Source: Multivorans sp965116445
Lineage (GTDB): Bacteria; Acidobacteriota; Thermoanaerobaculia; Multivoradales; Multivoraceae
Direction: 5' to 3'
NCBI GenBank assembly: GCA_965116445.1
Contig: OZ220688.1
Coordinates: forward strand, 2,046,001 to 2,110,000
DNA: 64,000 nt
This document shows, piece by piece, positions 15,838 to 23,702 of this stretch. The position numbers and the translations under genes were made by a program. Each line of letters begins with the position of its first letter. Position 1 is the stretch's first letter. The notes under the pieces were generated by a model that did no database searches, was not told where the DNA came from, and saw nothing but the letters and a program-made list of their open reading frames with translations.

Positions 15838-17031
15838 CTACGGCTCCGGCCAGAAACCCCGGCCCTCGAGAAGGAAGGTCAGATGCGGGTGGTAGAGCGC
15901 CGGCTCGAGCAGGAAGGAATCGTGCCCCTTGTCCGAGTGGACGATGATCCGCATGCAACTGACTCCGGCCGACTCCAGCGCCGCCATCAGTTCGCCCTGT
16001 TCCTCGGGGTAGTAGCAGACGTCGGAGTTGATCGAGAAGATCAGAAAGCGCTGGGCGCGGCAGCGGGCGAACGCCTGGTCCAGGGAAGCGACGCCCGCGG
16101 CGGTGGCCAGGTCGAACTGGCTCCAGGCGTCCAGGATCCGCAGGTAGGAGTTCGCGTCGAACCGGGCCGCGAACTTCCGGCCCTGGTGCCGCATGTAGGA
16201 CTCGATCGGATGGTTGACGCCGTACCAGCGCACGCCCGACGCCTCCGCCACCGTGTTCCGGGCCCGCCGGCGCAGGGTCCTGAGCGAGACGAACGTCTTG
16301 TGGTTGATCTGCCGCGCGATCTTCATCCCCTCAAGCACCGTCCCCGGCTCGTAGTGGCCGTCCTCGAACCGCGGGTCGTTCGCGATCGCCTGAATCTGCT
16401 CGAAATTGTGGATTCGCTGCAGCGGCGTGACCTCCATGCCGGCGGCGATGACAACGACGTTGCGCACCCGCTCGGGATACATCACGGCCAGATCGAGGAC
16501 CGCCATGCCCCCCGTCGAAGGTCCGATCCCGGCGTGCAACACATCGATCCCCAACCGGTCGACGAGTCGTATCGCGGCGCGGACCGAGTCCGAGAACCGC
16601 ACCCGCGGAAAGGTCGGACCCCAGCGCTCGCCGGTGGCCGGGTCGATCGACAGAGGGCCGGTCGACCCGTAGCAACCGCCGATGTAGTTGACGCAGATCA
16701 CGCAGAAGCGGTCCGTGTCGATCGCTCGTCCCGGGCCGATGAAGTCGTGCCACCAGCCGAGCACCATCTCGTCGGTCCAGGCGTCGCCGAGACCGGGACC
16801 GCCGCGGTTCGTGCCGGCGGCGTGGTGGCTGCCGGTCAGGGCGTGAAACAGCAGCACCGCGTTGTCGCGCGCGGCGTTCAGTTCCCCGTACTGCTCCCAG
16901 GCGAGGGTGAACTTGGGCAGCGTGTCGCCGCACTTCAGCTCAAGCGGCTCCTCGAAGCGCTCGAACCGCGTCTCGACGACACCGATGCTGCCAGTGTTCT
17001 CAGCCGCGGCCACGCTACGAACGGGCTCCAT
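15838..17031 (-). CDS. MetX-family alpha/beta-hydrolase acyltransferase
   Basis: 397 residues of the homoserine O-acetyltransferase family, which acylates homoserine (or serine) for methionine or cysteine synthesis. Early motifs NAVLLFHALTGSHHAAG and CVNYIGGCYGSTGPLSIDP are typical. The nucleophile elbow is GIGPSTGGMAVLDLA, where classical MetX has GGSMGG. The Asp (INSDVCYYPEEQ) and His (KGHDSFLLEP) of the triad are present. The altered elbow makes substrate and acyl donor uncertain: homoserine or serine, acetyl or succinyl. The start is 10 bp from repeat R2. Confidence 0.8.
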   Translation of the reverse strand: MEPVRSVAAAENTGSIGVVETRFERFEEPLELKCGDTLPKFTLAWEQYGELNAARDNAVLLFHALTGSHHAAGTNRGGPGLGDAWTDEMVLGWWHDFIGPGRAIDTDRFCVICVNYIGGCYGSTGPLSIDPATGERWGPTFPRVRFSDSVRAAIRLVDRLGIDVLHAGIGPSTGGMAVLDLAVMYPERVRNVVVIAAGMEVTPLQRIHNFEQIQAIANDPRFEDGHYEPGTVLEGMKIARQINHKTFVSLRTLRRRARNTVAEASGVRWYGVNHPIESYMRHQGRKFAARFDANSYLRILDAWSQFDLATAAGVASLDQAFARCRAQRFLIFSINSDVCYYPEEQGELMAALESAGVSCMRIIVHSDKGHDSFLLEPALYHPHLTFLLEGRGFWPEP

Positions 17032-17037
17032 GGGCCG

Positions 17038-17097
17038 ACACTATGAGCTTGCGCCGCAGAACGCTACAGAGTGAGTTCGGGCGCAAGCTCATAGTGT
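17038..17097. repeat. R2 repeat, 18-bp perfect inverted repeat element
   Basis: ACACTATGAGCTTGCGCC (17038-17055) and its exact complement (17080-17097) flank a 24-nt loop. It lies in the gap between the MetX-family gene and mltA. The left arm and part of the loop recur as a direct repeat at 17146-17176, and a related copy is at 45963. The position just upstream of the MetX-family start means it would lie in that gene's promoter or leader. Confidence 0.85.
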
Positions 17098-17145
17098 GAG
17101 GACGGGACGGGCCGAAGGACCGAGCGAGCGAGGGCCTTCGGGGCG

Positions 17146-17176
17146 CTATGAGCTTGCGCCGCAGAACGCTACGGAG
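17146..17176. repeat. R2 repeat, second partial copy overlapping the mltA stop codon
   Basis: A 31-nt direct repeat of 17041-17071 with one mismatch. It runs into the 3' end of mltA and includes the TAG stop of that gene (complement of 17169-17171). Only the left half of the full palindrome is present. Confidence 0.8.
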
Positions 17177-18512
17177 GGAATGCCGGCGGCGCGGCCAAGC
17201 CGCGGGGCACGAGCACCCAGTAGCGGCCCCGGTGCGCCATGCGGCCGGCAATCGCCCGGGCCCGCTCGCCCGCGCCCCAGAACACGTCCCCGCGTACGGC
17301 GCCGCGAATCGCTCCGCCCGTATCCTGAGCCACCAGCAACCACTGACGGCGCTCGTCCGGATCGTCGGCCGAAGCCGCCGGAATCATCGCGTCGAGCCAA
17401 ACCGGCGCACCGTACGGAACGTACTGCCGGTCCACCGCCAGGGAGCGCTCCAGAGTCAGCGCGACGCCCTGGGCTCCGATCGGTCCCTCGCCTCGAATCT
17501 GACGGAAGAAAACGTAGGAGTCGTTCGTCGCCATGACGTCGTCCGCGCGGTCCTGGTGCGCCCGCAGCCAGGCGTCGATCGACTGCAGCGACACTTCGTC
17601 CAGCGTCAGTTCGCCCCAGTCCACGAGGGTCCGGCCGATCGCGTGGTACGGGTGGCCGTTCTGGGCCGCGTAACCGACCCGGAAGATCGAGCCGTCGTCG
17701 AGTTCGACCCGCCCCGATCCCTGGATGTGAAGGAAGAACGCATCGATCGCATCGTCCACCCAGATCAGCTCCAGGCCGCGGCCCGCAAGCGAACCGGACG
17801 CGATCGCCTCCCGGTCGTCGTAGGGCTCGAGGCTGCGGCCCCGAACCCTCCCTGCCACCCGGCGCCCCCGCAGATCGTCGCGGAACCGGCCCAGGTCGAC
17901 CATGACGAGGTCTGACGGCTGTGTGTACAACGGCACGCTGTAGCGCTCGCTGCGGCTGCGGCTGCCGTGAAGCAGGGGTTCGAAGTAGCCGGTGAAGAGG
18001 CCGATGCGCCGCGTCCAGCTCGCGCCGTCGCCCGGTCGACCCCCGGCATCCGGCGCGTCGGCTCGCGAAAGCGGTACCGCGACGAGCTCACGCTCGATGA
18101 CCGCGCGAACCTCCTCCTCCCCGGCCGCATCGCCCAAGCCGCGCAGGGCGCCGCAGAACGGACGCCAGTCGCCAGGCGTGCCCCCCAGCTCGACCGGCTT
18201 CAACGGCCGGTCCGCGGGCTGCGCGAGCAGTCGCTCGCAACTCCTGAGCAGGGCCGGCAAGGCCTCCGACACATCGTCACCGGCCCAAGCCGGCAGCGCC
18301 CCGACCTCGACCGGCGGCCCGTAGACGGCGACCGCGGCCGCCTCGGGCTGAGCCGGCGCCTCGGCTTCCTTCAGCGCACCCAGCCATCCCCCGATCCGCT
18401 CCGGCCCGATCGCGAGAACGGTCGCGACCAGCGCCCAACCCACGGCTATGAGGAGGGCGATCCGCGTCCCCCGTCCCCGAGAGACGCCTCCCTGTTTCGA
18501 CCGCGGCGCCAT
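17169..18512 (-). CDS. mltA: Membrane-bound lytic murein transglycosylase A
   Basis: Cleaves peptidoglycan between MurNAc and GlcNAc with 1,6-anhydro ring formation. 447 residues with an N-terminal membrane anchor (IALLIAVGWALVATVLA), not a lipobox. The MltA domain shows FTGYFEPLLHGSRSRSERY, LELIWVDDAIDAFFLHIQGS and GYAAQNGHPYHAIGR. The C-terminal 3D domain has the catalytic Asp residues in LLVAQDTGGAIRGAVRGDVFW. Length is normal for the family. A C-terminal Pro/Ala-rich end and the stop lie in repeat R2. It diverges from the GT4 gene over 47 bp. Confidence 0.93.
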   Translation of the reverse strand: MAPRSKQGGVSRGRGTRIALLIAVGWALVATVLAIGPERIGGWLGALKEAEAPAQPEAAAVAVYGPPVEVGALPAWAGDDVSEALPALLRSCERLLAQPADRPLKPVELGGTPGDWRPFCGALRGLGDAAGEEEVRAVIERELVAVPLSRADAPDAGGRPGDGASWTRRIGLFTGYFEPLLHGSRSRSERYSVPLYTQPSDLVMVDLGRFRDDLRGRRVAGRVRGRSLEPYDDREAIASGSLAGRGLELIWVDDAIDAFFLHIQGSGRVELDDGSIFRVGYAAQNGHPYHAIGRTLVDWGELTLDEVSLQSIDAWLRAHQDRADDVMATNDSYVFFRQIRGEGPIGAQGVALTLERSLAVDRQYVPYGAPVWLDAMIPAASADDPDERRQWLLVAQDTGGAIRGAVRGDVFWGAGERARAIAGRMAHRGRYWVLVPRGLAAPPAFPP

Positions 18513-18559
18513 GCAGCCGAGACGCTAGCAGCAGCCCGCTGGCGGGTACGCTCTCGGCA

Positions 18560-19759
18560 ATGACCGGACGCCCACTCCGCTGGCTGTTTTTCTACGACTG
18601 CATCTATCCCGAGTCTCTGGGGGGCGTCGAGCACAGGAACTACGAACTCGCCCGGGAACTGGGCCGGCTCGGACACGAGGTCGTGCTGTCGGGTTGGGCC
18701 GAGGCGCCAGGCGAGCCCCATCCCAACGTCCGCGTCCAACCGGTGGCCAAGGCCAGCCGCCGCTACCTGGCGCGCGGCCGACGGTCCGGCCTCGACGCTC
18801 TGACACTCGCTTCCCAGGTGCACCGGATTCCGCTCGACGGCATCGACATCGTCGAGACCGCGAACATCCCCTACCTGCACCTGCCCTTCCTCGCGCAGCG
18901 TTGCCGCGGGCGACGCATCCCGCTGCTCGTGACCTGGCACGAGCACTGGGGCAGGTACTGGAGAGAGCACCGGCCTCCGCGACGATTCGGCCCCGGCATG
19001 TGGCGGTTCTACGCTCTCTGCGAACGCCTGTCGCTGCGATTCGGCACGCAGGCGGTGGCGGTCAGCAAGCTCACCGCCGATCGGGTCGCCAGGGTGCGCG
19101 GCGAAGCAGTCGAGGTCGTCCCCAACGGCATCCCGTTCGAGAGAATCCGCGACCTCGCCGCGGAACCGGACCCGACCGCGCCACCTCTGGTCTACGCCGG
19201 ACGGTTGATCCCCGAGAAACGGATCGATCTGCTGATCGACGCCACGGCCAGACTGGCGGCCACCGAGACCGGCCGCAGGCTCGCCAGCGAACGCGGCGCT
19301 CTGCTCCGGATCATCGGCGGCGGCCCGGCAGAGGACGACCTTCGGGCGCACATCGAGAGGGAGCGTCTCGCCGGCATCGTCGACTTCGCCGGCCGGCTGC
19401 CCGAGAATGAGGACGTATGGCGCGCCGTGGCCGGCGCCGACCTCGCGGTACAGCCCTCCGCCCGCGAGGGCTTCGGACTCTTTCCGCTGGAAGCGATGGC
19501 CGCGGGGGTCCCGGTGGTCCACTGCGCGTCGCCGAACAGCGCCGTCCCCGAACTCGTCCGCGACGGCCGGGAAGGATGGGCCTCCGCCGCGGACGCCGGC
19601 GAACTGGCCCGACTGCTCGAACGGCTGCTCGGCGCACCCGCGGAAGTCGCCGCCGCCTCGCGCGCGGGCCTGAAGCGCGCGGCCGGCTACGACTGGCGGC
19701 AGGTCGCCAACCGGGTGATCGAGACCGGAAGCGAACTGGTTCGGCAGGAGCGGGCCTGA
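18560..19759 (+). CDS. GT4-family glycosyltransferase
   Basis: 399 residues, GT-B fold. The acceptor domain begins RWLFFYDCIYPESLGGVEHR (the GG loop). The donor domain shows LVYAGRLIPEKRIDLLIDA, LRIIGGGPAEDDL and the E-x7-E motif in SAREGFGLFPLEAMAAGVPVV. Retaining glycosyl transfer from a nucleotide sugar to a surface glycan or lipid is the usual role. It is followed 44 bp later by a DUF6165 gene, a family often found with surface polysaccharide genes. No signal peptide. Confidence 0.9.
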   Translation: MTGRPLRWLFFYDCIYPESLGGVEHRNYELARELGRLGHEVVLSGWAEAPGEPHPNVRVQPVAKASRRYLARGRRSGLDALTLASQVHRIPLDGIDIVETANIPYLHLPFLAQRCRGRRIPLLVTWHEHWGRYWREHRPPRRFGPGMWRFYALCERLSLRFGTQAVAVSKLTADRVARVRGEAVEVVPNGIPFERIRDLAAEPDPTAPPLVYAGRLIPEKRIDLLIDATARLAATETGRRLASERGALLRIIGGGPAEDDLRAHIERERLAGIVDFAGRLPENEDVWRAVAGADLAVQPSAREGFGLFPLEAMAAGVPVVHCASPNSAVPELVRDGREGWASAADAGELARLLERLLGAPAEVAAASRAGLKRAAGYDWRQVANRVIETGSELVRQERA

Positions 19760-19803
19760 GCCACCGCCCGGGGTTCACGGACTGCTGTAAGGTCTGCGCC
19801 GTT

Positions 19804-20196
19804 GTGGGGACGGTGCTGCAGGTCGAGGTGTCGCCAGGCGAGCTGATCGACAAGATCACGATCCTCGAGATCAAGGCCGAGCGGATCAGCGACCCGGACA
19901 AGCTCACGAACGTCCACCGCGAGCTGCGGAGCCTGAGTGCGACCCGCAAGGAGGCGCTCGACACGTCGCCGGAACTCGACGAGTTCACAGCGGAACTCCG
20001 CCGGATCAACGAGCTGCTCTGGGAGATCGAGGACGACATCCGCGACTGCGAGCGGAACGGCGACTTCGGCGAGCGCTTCATCGAACTCGCACGTGCGGTC
20101 TACCGCACGAACGACCGCCGCGCCGCCGCCAAGCGCAAGATCAACGAGTTGCTGGGCTCGGAGCTCGTCGAAGAGAAGGACTACGCCGACTACTGA
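19804..20196 (+). CDS. DUF6165 family protein
   Basis: 130 residues from a GTG at 19804 (GTG 19813 also possible), with TAAGG about 11 bp upstream. The family start VEVSPGELIDKITILEIKAERI is clear. The rest is strongly helical and charged (ELRRINELLWEIEDDIRDCE, IELARAVYRTNDRRAAAKR), so it probably forms a coiled coil. No signal or membrane segment. The function of the family is not established. It sits between a GT4 glycosyltransferase and repeat R1 copy B. Confidence 0.8.
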   Translation: MGTVLQVEVSPGELIDKITILEIKAERISDPDKLTNVHRELRSLSATRKEALDTSPELDEFTAELRRINELLWEIEDDIRDCERNGDFGERFIELARAVYRTNDRRAAAKRKINELLGSELVEEKDYADY

Positions 20197-20213
20197 TCCG
20201 GTCCCCGACTGAG

Positions 20214-20341
20214 TGCGCCGGCCTGCCATCCGTGCGCCCGCTGACGGGCGCACGGACTGGTTCGCGGGTGACGCGGGTCGAGCCACCCGGGTTCTGACCG
20301 GCATCCGGCGCGCAGCGCCGAACTCCGCTGGGGCCCTTCCG
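20214..20341. repeat. R1 repeat copy B
   Basis: Near full-length copy in the orientation of copy A. Hairpin I is perfect (CCGTGCGCCCG-CTGA-CGGGCGCACGG) and hairpin II is partly decayed. A third hairpin is kept with different bases (CAGCG/CGCTG). It lies between the DUF6165 and gloA genes, which converge, and ends at the gloA stop codon. Confidence 0.85.
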
Positions 20342-20782
20342 CTACCAGGTTCCCTCGTTCGGCATCGAGGCCCACGGCTCCTCGACCGGCAGAGAGCCGC
20401 CGGCTTGCAGTAGCTCGATCGAGATCCCGTCCGGCGAGCGGATGAACGCCATGCGACCGTCCCGCGGCGGCCGGTTGATCACGACGCCCTGTTCCTGGAG
20501 CGACCGGCAGGTGCCGTAGATGTCCTCCACCTCGAAGGCTAGGTGGCCGAAGTTGCGGCCTCCCGTGTAGTCCTCGGGGTCCCAGTTCCAGGTCAGCTCC
20601 AGGAGTGGCGCCGTCCGCTCGCGGGCCAGCTCGACGTCCGACGGCGCGGCCAGGAACACGAGCGTGAACCGACCTTGCTCACTGTCGAACCGCCGCAACT
20701 CGACCATCCCGAGCTTGCCGCAGTAGAAGTCGAGCGCTTCCTCCAGGCTGGCGACCCGAACCATCGTGTGCAGATACTTCAT
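20342..20782 (-). CDS. gloA: Lactoylglutathione lyase (glyoxalase I)
   Basis: Converts the hemithioacetal of methylglyoxal and glutathione to lactoylglutathione. 146 residues from ATG 20782. It opens with MKYLHTMVRVASLEEALDFY and has the four expected metal ligands: His5, Glu in LLELTWNWDPE, His in NFGHLAFEVEDIY and Glu in GISIELLQAGG. Length and order match classical GloA. A 61-codon upstream extension of the frame lacks homology and overlaps the divergent aminotransferase gene, so it is rejected. Confidence 0.92.
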   Translation of the reverse strand: MKYLHTMVRVASLEEALDFYCGKLGMVELRRFDSEQGRFTLVFLAAPSDVELARERTAPLLELTWNWDPEDYTGGRNFGHLAFEVEDIYGTCRSLQEQGVVINRPPRDGRMAFIRSPDGISIELLQAGGSLPVEEPWASMPNEGTW

Positions 20783-20818
20783 CCTTCGTCTTCTCCGGTT
20801 CTCGGCCAGGAGCGTACG

Positions 20819-20850
20819 CGGCAGGAACCGGGTGCACCCGCCTGCCACCC
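20819..20850. repeat. Degenerate left-end fragment of R1
   Basis: GGCAGGAACCGGGTGCACC and the following CCTGCCACCCG resemble the left end of R1 copy A (GGCAGAAACTGGGTGCGCC, then GTGCCATCCG). No hairpin remains. It lies between the gloA and aminotransferase starts. This is a weak call, based on about 30 nt. Confidence 0.45.
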
Positions 20851-20894
20851 GTCCACCAGCCGGCAGCGAATCGATCCGGTAGCTTACGCCCTCA

Positions 20895-22058
20895 ATGCGC
20901 ATCAGGGAGGTAGTGCATCGGGTGATCGACTCGCCAATCACCCAGGTCGGACGGTGGAAGAGCAACGCCGCCCGCGACCTGCCCCTGATCGACGTCTCCC
21001 AGGCCGCACCGACCTACCCGCCAGCCCAGGAACTGCGCGATCACATCGCAGCCGTCGCTCAGAGTGTGGCCACGGCGACCTACACCGACCAGCAGGGGAT
21101 CCTCCCTCTCCGCGAGGCCCTGGCCCGTACCCTGACCGCCGACTACGACGCCCCCGTCGCCCCGGACCAGTTAGCCGTCACCGCCGGCTGCAACCAGGCG
21201 TTCTGCCTCGCGATGATGGCGCTCACCGAACCGGGTGACGAGGTCCTCGTCCCGCTGCCGTCCTACTTCAACCACGACATGTGGCTTCGCTCGCAGGACG
21301 TAGCCCCCGTGTACCTGGAGCCGGGCCCCGACATGCTCCCGGACCCCGCCGAGGCCGAGGCAGCCGTGACTCCGGCCACCCGCGCGATCGTCCTCGTGAC
21401 CCCGAACAACCCGACCGGCGCCGCCTACCCGCCGGGCCTGATCGACAGCTTCTTCGAACTCGCCCGAGACCGCGGGCTGGCCCTCGTCATCGACGAGACC
21501 TACCGCGAGTTCCGCGAACACAGCGACCCACCGCACCGGCTCTTCACTCGCCCGGACTGGAGCGACACGCTGATCCACCTCTACAGCTTCTCCAAGGCCT
21601 ACTGCATGGCGGGCTACCGGATCGGCTGCATGGCCACGAACCCCGCGTTGCTGCGCGAAACCCTGAAGATCGCCGACTGCGTCGCCCTGTGCCCCTCCCA
21701 CATCGGTCAGTTGGGCGCCCGGTTCTGCCTCGACCACCTCGACGACTGGAAGCGCGAGTACCGCCGCACCGTCCGTGACCGCGTCGCCTACGCCGCCCGC
21801 CGCCTCCGCGAAGCGAACACCGGTTTCGAAGTCGCTTCCTCCGGCGGCTACTTCGTCTACGTCCGCCACCCCTTCACCGACCGCACCTCAGCCGACGTCG
21901 GCCGCAGCCTCGCCCAGGACCACGGCATCCTCTGCCTCGCCGGCTCCATGTTCGGCCCCGGCCAGGACCGCTACCTCCGCCTCGCCTTCGCCAACGTCGA
22001 CCTGCCGGCGATCGATGAACTGGTGGAACGCCTCGAGAGCCTGGGCGCGGCTGGCTAG
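20895..22058 (+). CDS. Class I/II PLP-dependent aminotransferase
   Basis: 387 residues. The PLP lysine is in LYSFSKAYCMAGYRIGC. Other family motifs are AVTAGCNQAFCLAMMAL, LVTPNNPTGAAYPPG, LVIDETYREF and the substrate Arg in RYLRLAFANVD. The close relatives include aspartate- and histidinol-phosphate-type enzymes; the amino donor is not clear. The start at 20895 is chosen because MRIREVVHRVIDSPITQVGRW continues the helical N-terminus; there is no strong Shine-Dalgarno. A short piece resembling codons for GFEVASSGGYF recurs beyond the toxin-antitoxin genes at 22879. Confidence 0.88.
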   Translation: MRIREVVHRVIDSPITQVGRWKSNAARDLPLIDVSQAAPTYPPAQELRDHIAAVAQSVATATYTDQQGILPLREALARTLTADYDAPVAPDQLAVTAGCNQAFCLAMMALTEPGDEVLVPLPSYFNHDMWLRSQDVAPVYLEPGPDMLPDPAEAEAAVTPATRAIVLVTPNNPTGAAYPPGLIDSFFELARDRGLALVIDETYREFREHSDPPHRLFTRPDWSDTLIHLYSFSKAYCMAGYRIGCMATNPALLRETLKIADCVALCPSHIGQLGARFCLDHLDDWKREYRRTVRDRVAYAARRLREANTGFEVASSGGYFVYVRHPFTDRTSADVGRSLAQDHGILCLAGSMFGPGQDRYLRLAFANVDLPAIDELVERLESLGAAG

Positions 22059-22158
22059 CTGCTGCGCGGTACGCCCGCGAGCGACGGCTCGAACTCGACC
22101 GTCACGCCGACACCCGCGCGAGTCGAAGTGCCTCCAGCAGTCGCGATTGCTGGGGCGC

Positions 22159-22174
22159 TGATTGCATGCAATCA
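22159..22174. promoter_or_regulatory. 16-bp perfect palindrome, probable antitoxin operator
   Basis: TGATTGCATGCAATCA reads the same on both strands. It lies 38 bp upstream of the antitoxin ATG, where ribbon-helix-helix antitoxins usually bind to repress their own operon. It is also more AT-rich than its surroundings. Confidence 0.6.
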
Positions 22175-22211
22175 TTGCACGAAGGCGAGCGCACCACGAG
22201 GAGAGCGACCC

Positions 22212-22454
22212 ATGGCCAGCATCACGATTCGCAATCTCTCTCAGGAATCCAAGGAACGGCTCCGGCACCGCGCGGCACGACGGGGATGCAGCCTCGAGGC
22301 TCTGGTCCGGTCGCTTCTGGACAGCGCGGCCGAGGAGGCCCTCGTCTCAACCGGGTTTCCCCATGACCTCATTGCGGTGATCGAGCCGGGCGAGGAGATC
22401 GAACCGCTCCTCCGCGGTCACGACCAACCGCAGCCTCCGCTCAGCCTGCAGTGA
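22212..22454 (+). CDS. vapB: VapB/FitA-type ribbon-helix-helix antitoxin
   Basis: 80 residues from ATG 22212 (GAGAGCGACC upstream). The N-terminus MASITIRNLSQESKERLRHR, then GCSLEALVRSLLDSA, is a typical FitA/VapB ribbon-helix-helix DNA-binding unit. The Pro-rich tail would wrap the toxin. It overlaps the toxin start by 4 bp (GTGA), so the two are translationally coupled. Probably autoregulated through the palindrome at 22159-22174. Confidence 0.88.
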   Translation: MASITIRNLSQESKERLRHRAARRGCSLEALVRSLLDSAAEEALVSTGFPHDLIAVIEPGEEIEPLLRGHDQPQPPLSLQ

Positions 22455-22861
22455 TCCTTCTCGACACGAACGTCCTGTCGGAGCTGACGAAGGCAAGGCC
22501 TTCGCCCCAAGTGGTCGCCTGGCTCGAAGCGAACGAGCCTCTGCTGGCGGTTCCGGCAATCACCCTCGCCGAGTTGCGCTACGGGATTGCGCGGCTGCCC
22601 AGCGGCCGGAGACAGTCGAGTCTCCTTCGGTTCTGGCGCATGACGTGCGACCGTTTCCGGGGCCGCATCCTCTCGTTCGACGAGCGTGCCGCCGAGGTCT
22701 ACGGAGATATGGCGGCCCAGGCCGAGCGCGCCGGAACGCGCCTGAACATTGCCGACGGCCAGATCGCGGCCATTGCGCTTGTGCACGGCATGCAGATTGC
22801 GACGCGCGACATAGGCGGCTTCGAGGCATCCGGCGCGGAATTGATCAACCCTTGGAACTGA
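22451..22861 (+). CDS. vapC: VapC/FitB-type PIN-domain toxin (RNase)
   Basis: 136 residues from a GTG overlapping the antitoxin stop. PIN-domain acidic residues are in place: Asp5 (LLDTNVLSEL), Glu41 (LAELRYGIA), Asp102 (NIADGQIAAIA) and Asp120 (IATRDIGGF). These bind Mg or Mn and cut RNA when the antitoxin is absent. The internal IARLPSGRR is typical of the FitB-like branch. Downstream lies a short decayed piece resembling the aminotransferase gene. Confidence 0.9.
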   Translation: MILLDTNVLSELTKARPSPQVVAWLEANEPLLAVPAITLAELRYGIARLPSGRRQSSLLRFWRMTCDRFRGRILSFDERAAEVYGDMAAQAERAGTRLNIADGQIAAIALVHGMQIATRDIGGFEASGAELINPWN

Positions 22862-22878
22862 TGGCCGGCTGCCGGATC

Positions 22879-22920
22879 GGCTTCGACGTCGTCTCCTCCG
22901 GCGGCTACCTCGTCCTCCGG
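22879..22920 (+). pseudogene. Decayed fragment resembling the upstream aminotransferase gene
   Basis: Codes for GFDVVSSGGYLVLRP, resembling GFEVASSGGYFVYVRHP of the aminotransferase at 21821-21865. Over 37 aligned bases I count about 32 identities. It sits just after the toxin stop and is followed by a stop 20 bp later. It is probably a relic of a duplicated or disrupted aminotransferase. No other part of such a gene is visible in 22862-22987. Confidence 0.5.
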
Positions 22921-22987
22921 CCCACAGCGGGCGGGTGAGCCCGACGCGCCTCCGCCCGCCAACCCGCCCACCAGGACAGTCCGCCGC

Positions 22988-23653
22988 CTACGGCGCCCGG
23001 ATCTCGAACTCGACCGAGCCGGTCTCGGGGTCGGCTTCGATGACCACGGAGCGGCCCTGGAACCAGGGGCCGGGGTTCACGACGCGGGTCGGGCCGATCG
23101 TGTCGGCGCCGATCGCTTCGTGGATGTGGCCGGAGAAGACGAGGTCGGGTTCGTACTGTTCGACGGCTGTGCGGAGGGTTCTCGATCCGACGTGGCTACC
23201 GCGGGCCAGGTCGCAGGCGGTGCCGTGGGGCGGCTGGTGGGAGACGAGGATCGTCAGCCGGCCCTCGACCGCGGATGCGTTGTGGAAGGCCTCGGCGGCG
23301 ACGCGTTCGTAGTCTTCCTCGGTCCGCTCGTACGGGAGGTCGCCGAACGGAAGACCTCCCGAGAGGCCGATGAAGCGGACGCCGTCGACCGTGCGCGCGC
23401 GGCGGTCCAGGTCGATGTCGATGTCCCGGAAGTAGCTCTCGACGGTGGGCTGGTCGCAGTTGCCGCAGACCGCGAGCACAGGAACGCCGGAAGCCCGCAG
23501 CGGTTCGACGATCTGCCGGGCATGGTCCGGGCCCAGGAAGTTGGTCAGATCGCCAGCGAGAAGAACGAGGTCGAAGCCGGTCGGATCTGGCAGGCGGGGC
23601 GGCCGCTTGCCGGACCAGTGCAGGTCGACGACGCCCAGAATCCGAAGAGTCAC
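22988..23653 (-). CDS. Calcineurin-like metallophosphoesterase
   Basis: 221 residues from a GTG at 23653, chosen because the fold starts at TLRILGVVDLHW. The metal-binding motifs run in order: VVDLHW, LVLLAGDLTNF, AVCGNCDQP, ILVSHQPPHGT and LVFSGHIHEA. The family is the YfcE/TTHA0053-type single-domain phosphoesterases, which hydrolyse phosphodiesters or phosphomonoesters; the substrate is unknown. A longer frame to 23761 overlaps the next gene. Confidence 0.88.
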   Translation of the reverse strand: MTLRILGVVDLHWSGKRPPRLPDPTGFDLVLLAGDLTNFLGPDHARQIVEPLRASGVPVLAVCGNCDQPTVESYFRDIDIDLDRRARTVDGVRFIGLSGGLPFGDLPYERTEEDYERVAAEAFHNASAVEGRLTILVSHQPPHGTACDLARGSHVGSRTLRTAVEQYEPDLVFSGHIHEAIGADTIGPTRVVNPGPWFQGRSVVIEADPETGSVEFEIRAP

Positions 23654-23702
23654 ATCGAATCTCCAGCCGCTTGGCCGCCGGTCGAGCCTGGCGGTAACGC
23701 CA

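Noticed and set aside
15631..17046. A 471-codon open frame antisense to the MetX-family gene
   Set aside because: The MetX-family protein is clearly the coding strand; the antisense product shows no motif.
18043..18057. 15 nt in mltA (CCGGCATCCGGCGCG) identical to the R1 right end
   Set aside because: Only 15 bases in a GC-rich coding region, with flanks not matching well; chance or an old fragment cannot be told apart.
22059..22140. Similarity of this gap to the phosphoesterase gene 3' end (shared TCGAACTCGACCG)
   Set aside because: Only 13 identical bases with a common codon string; too short to claim a relic.
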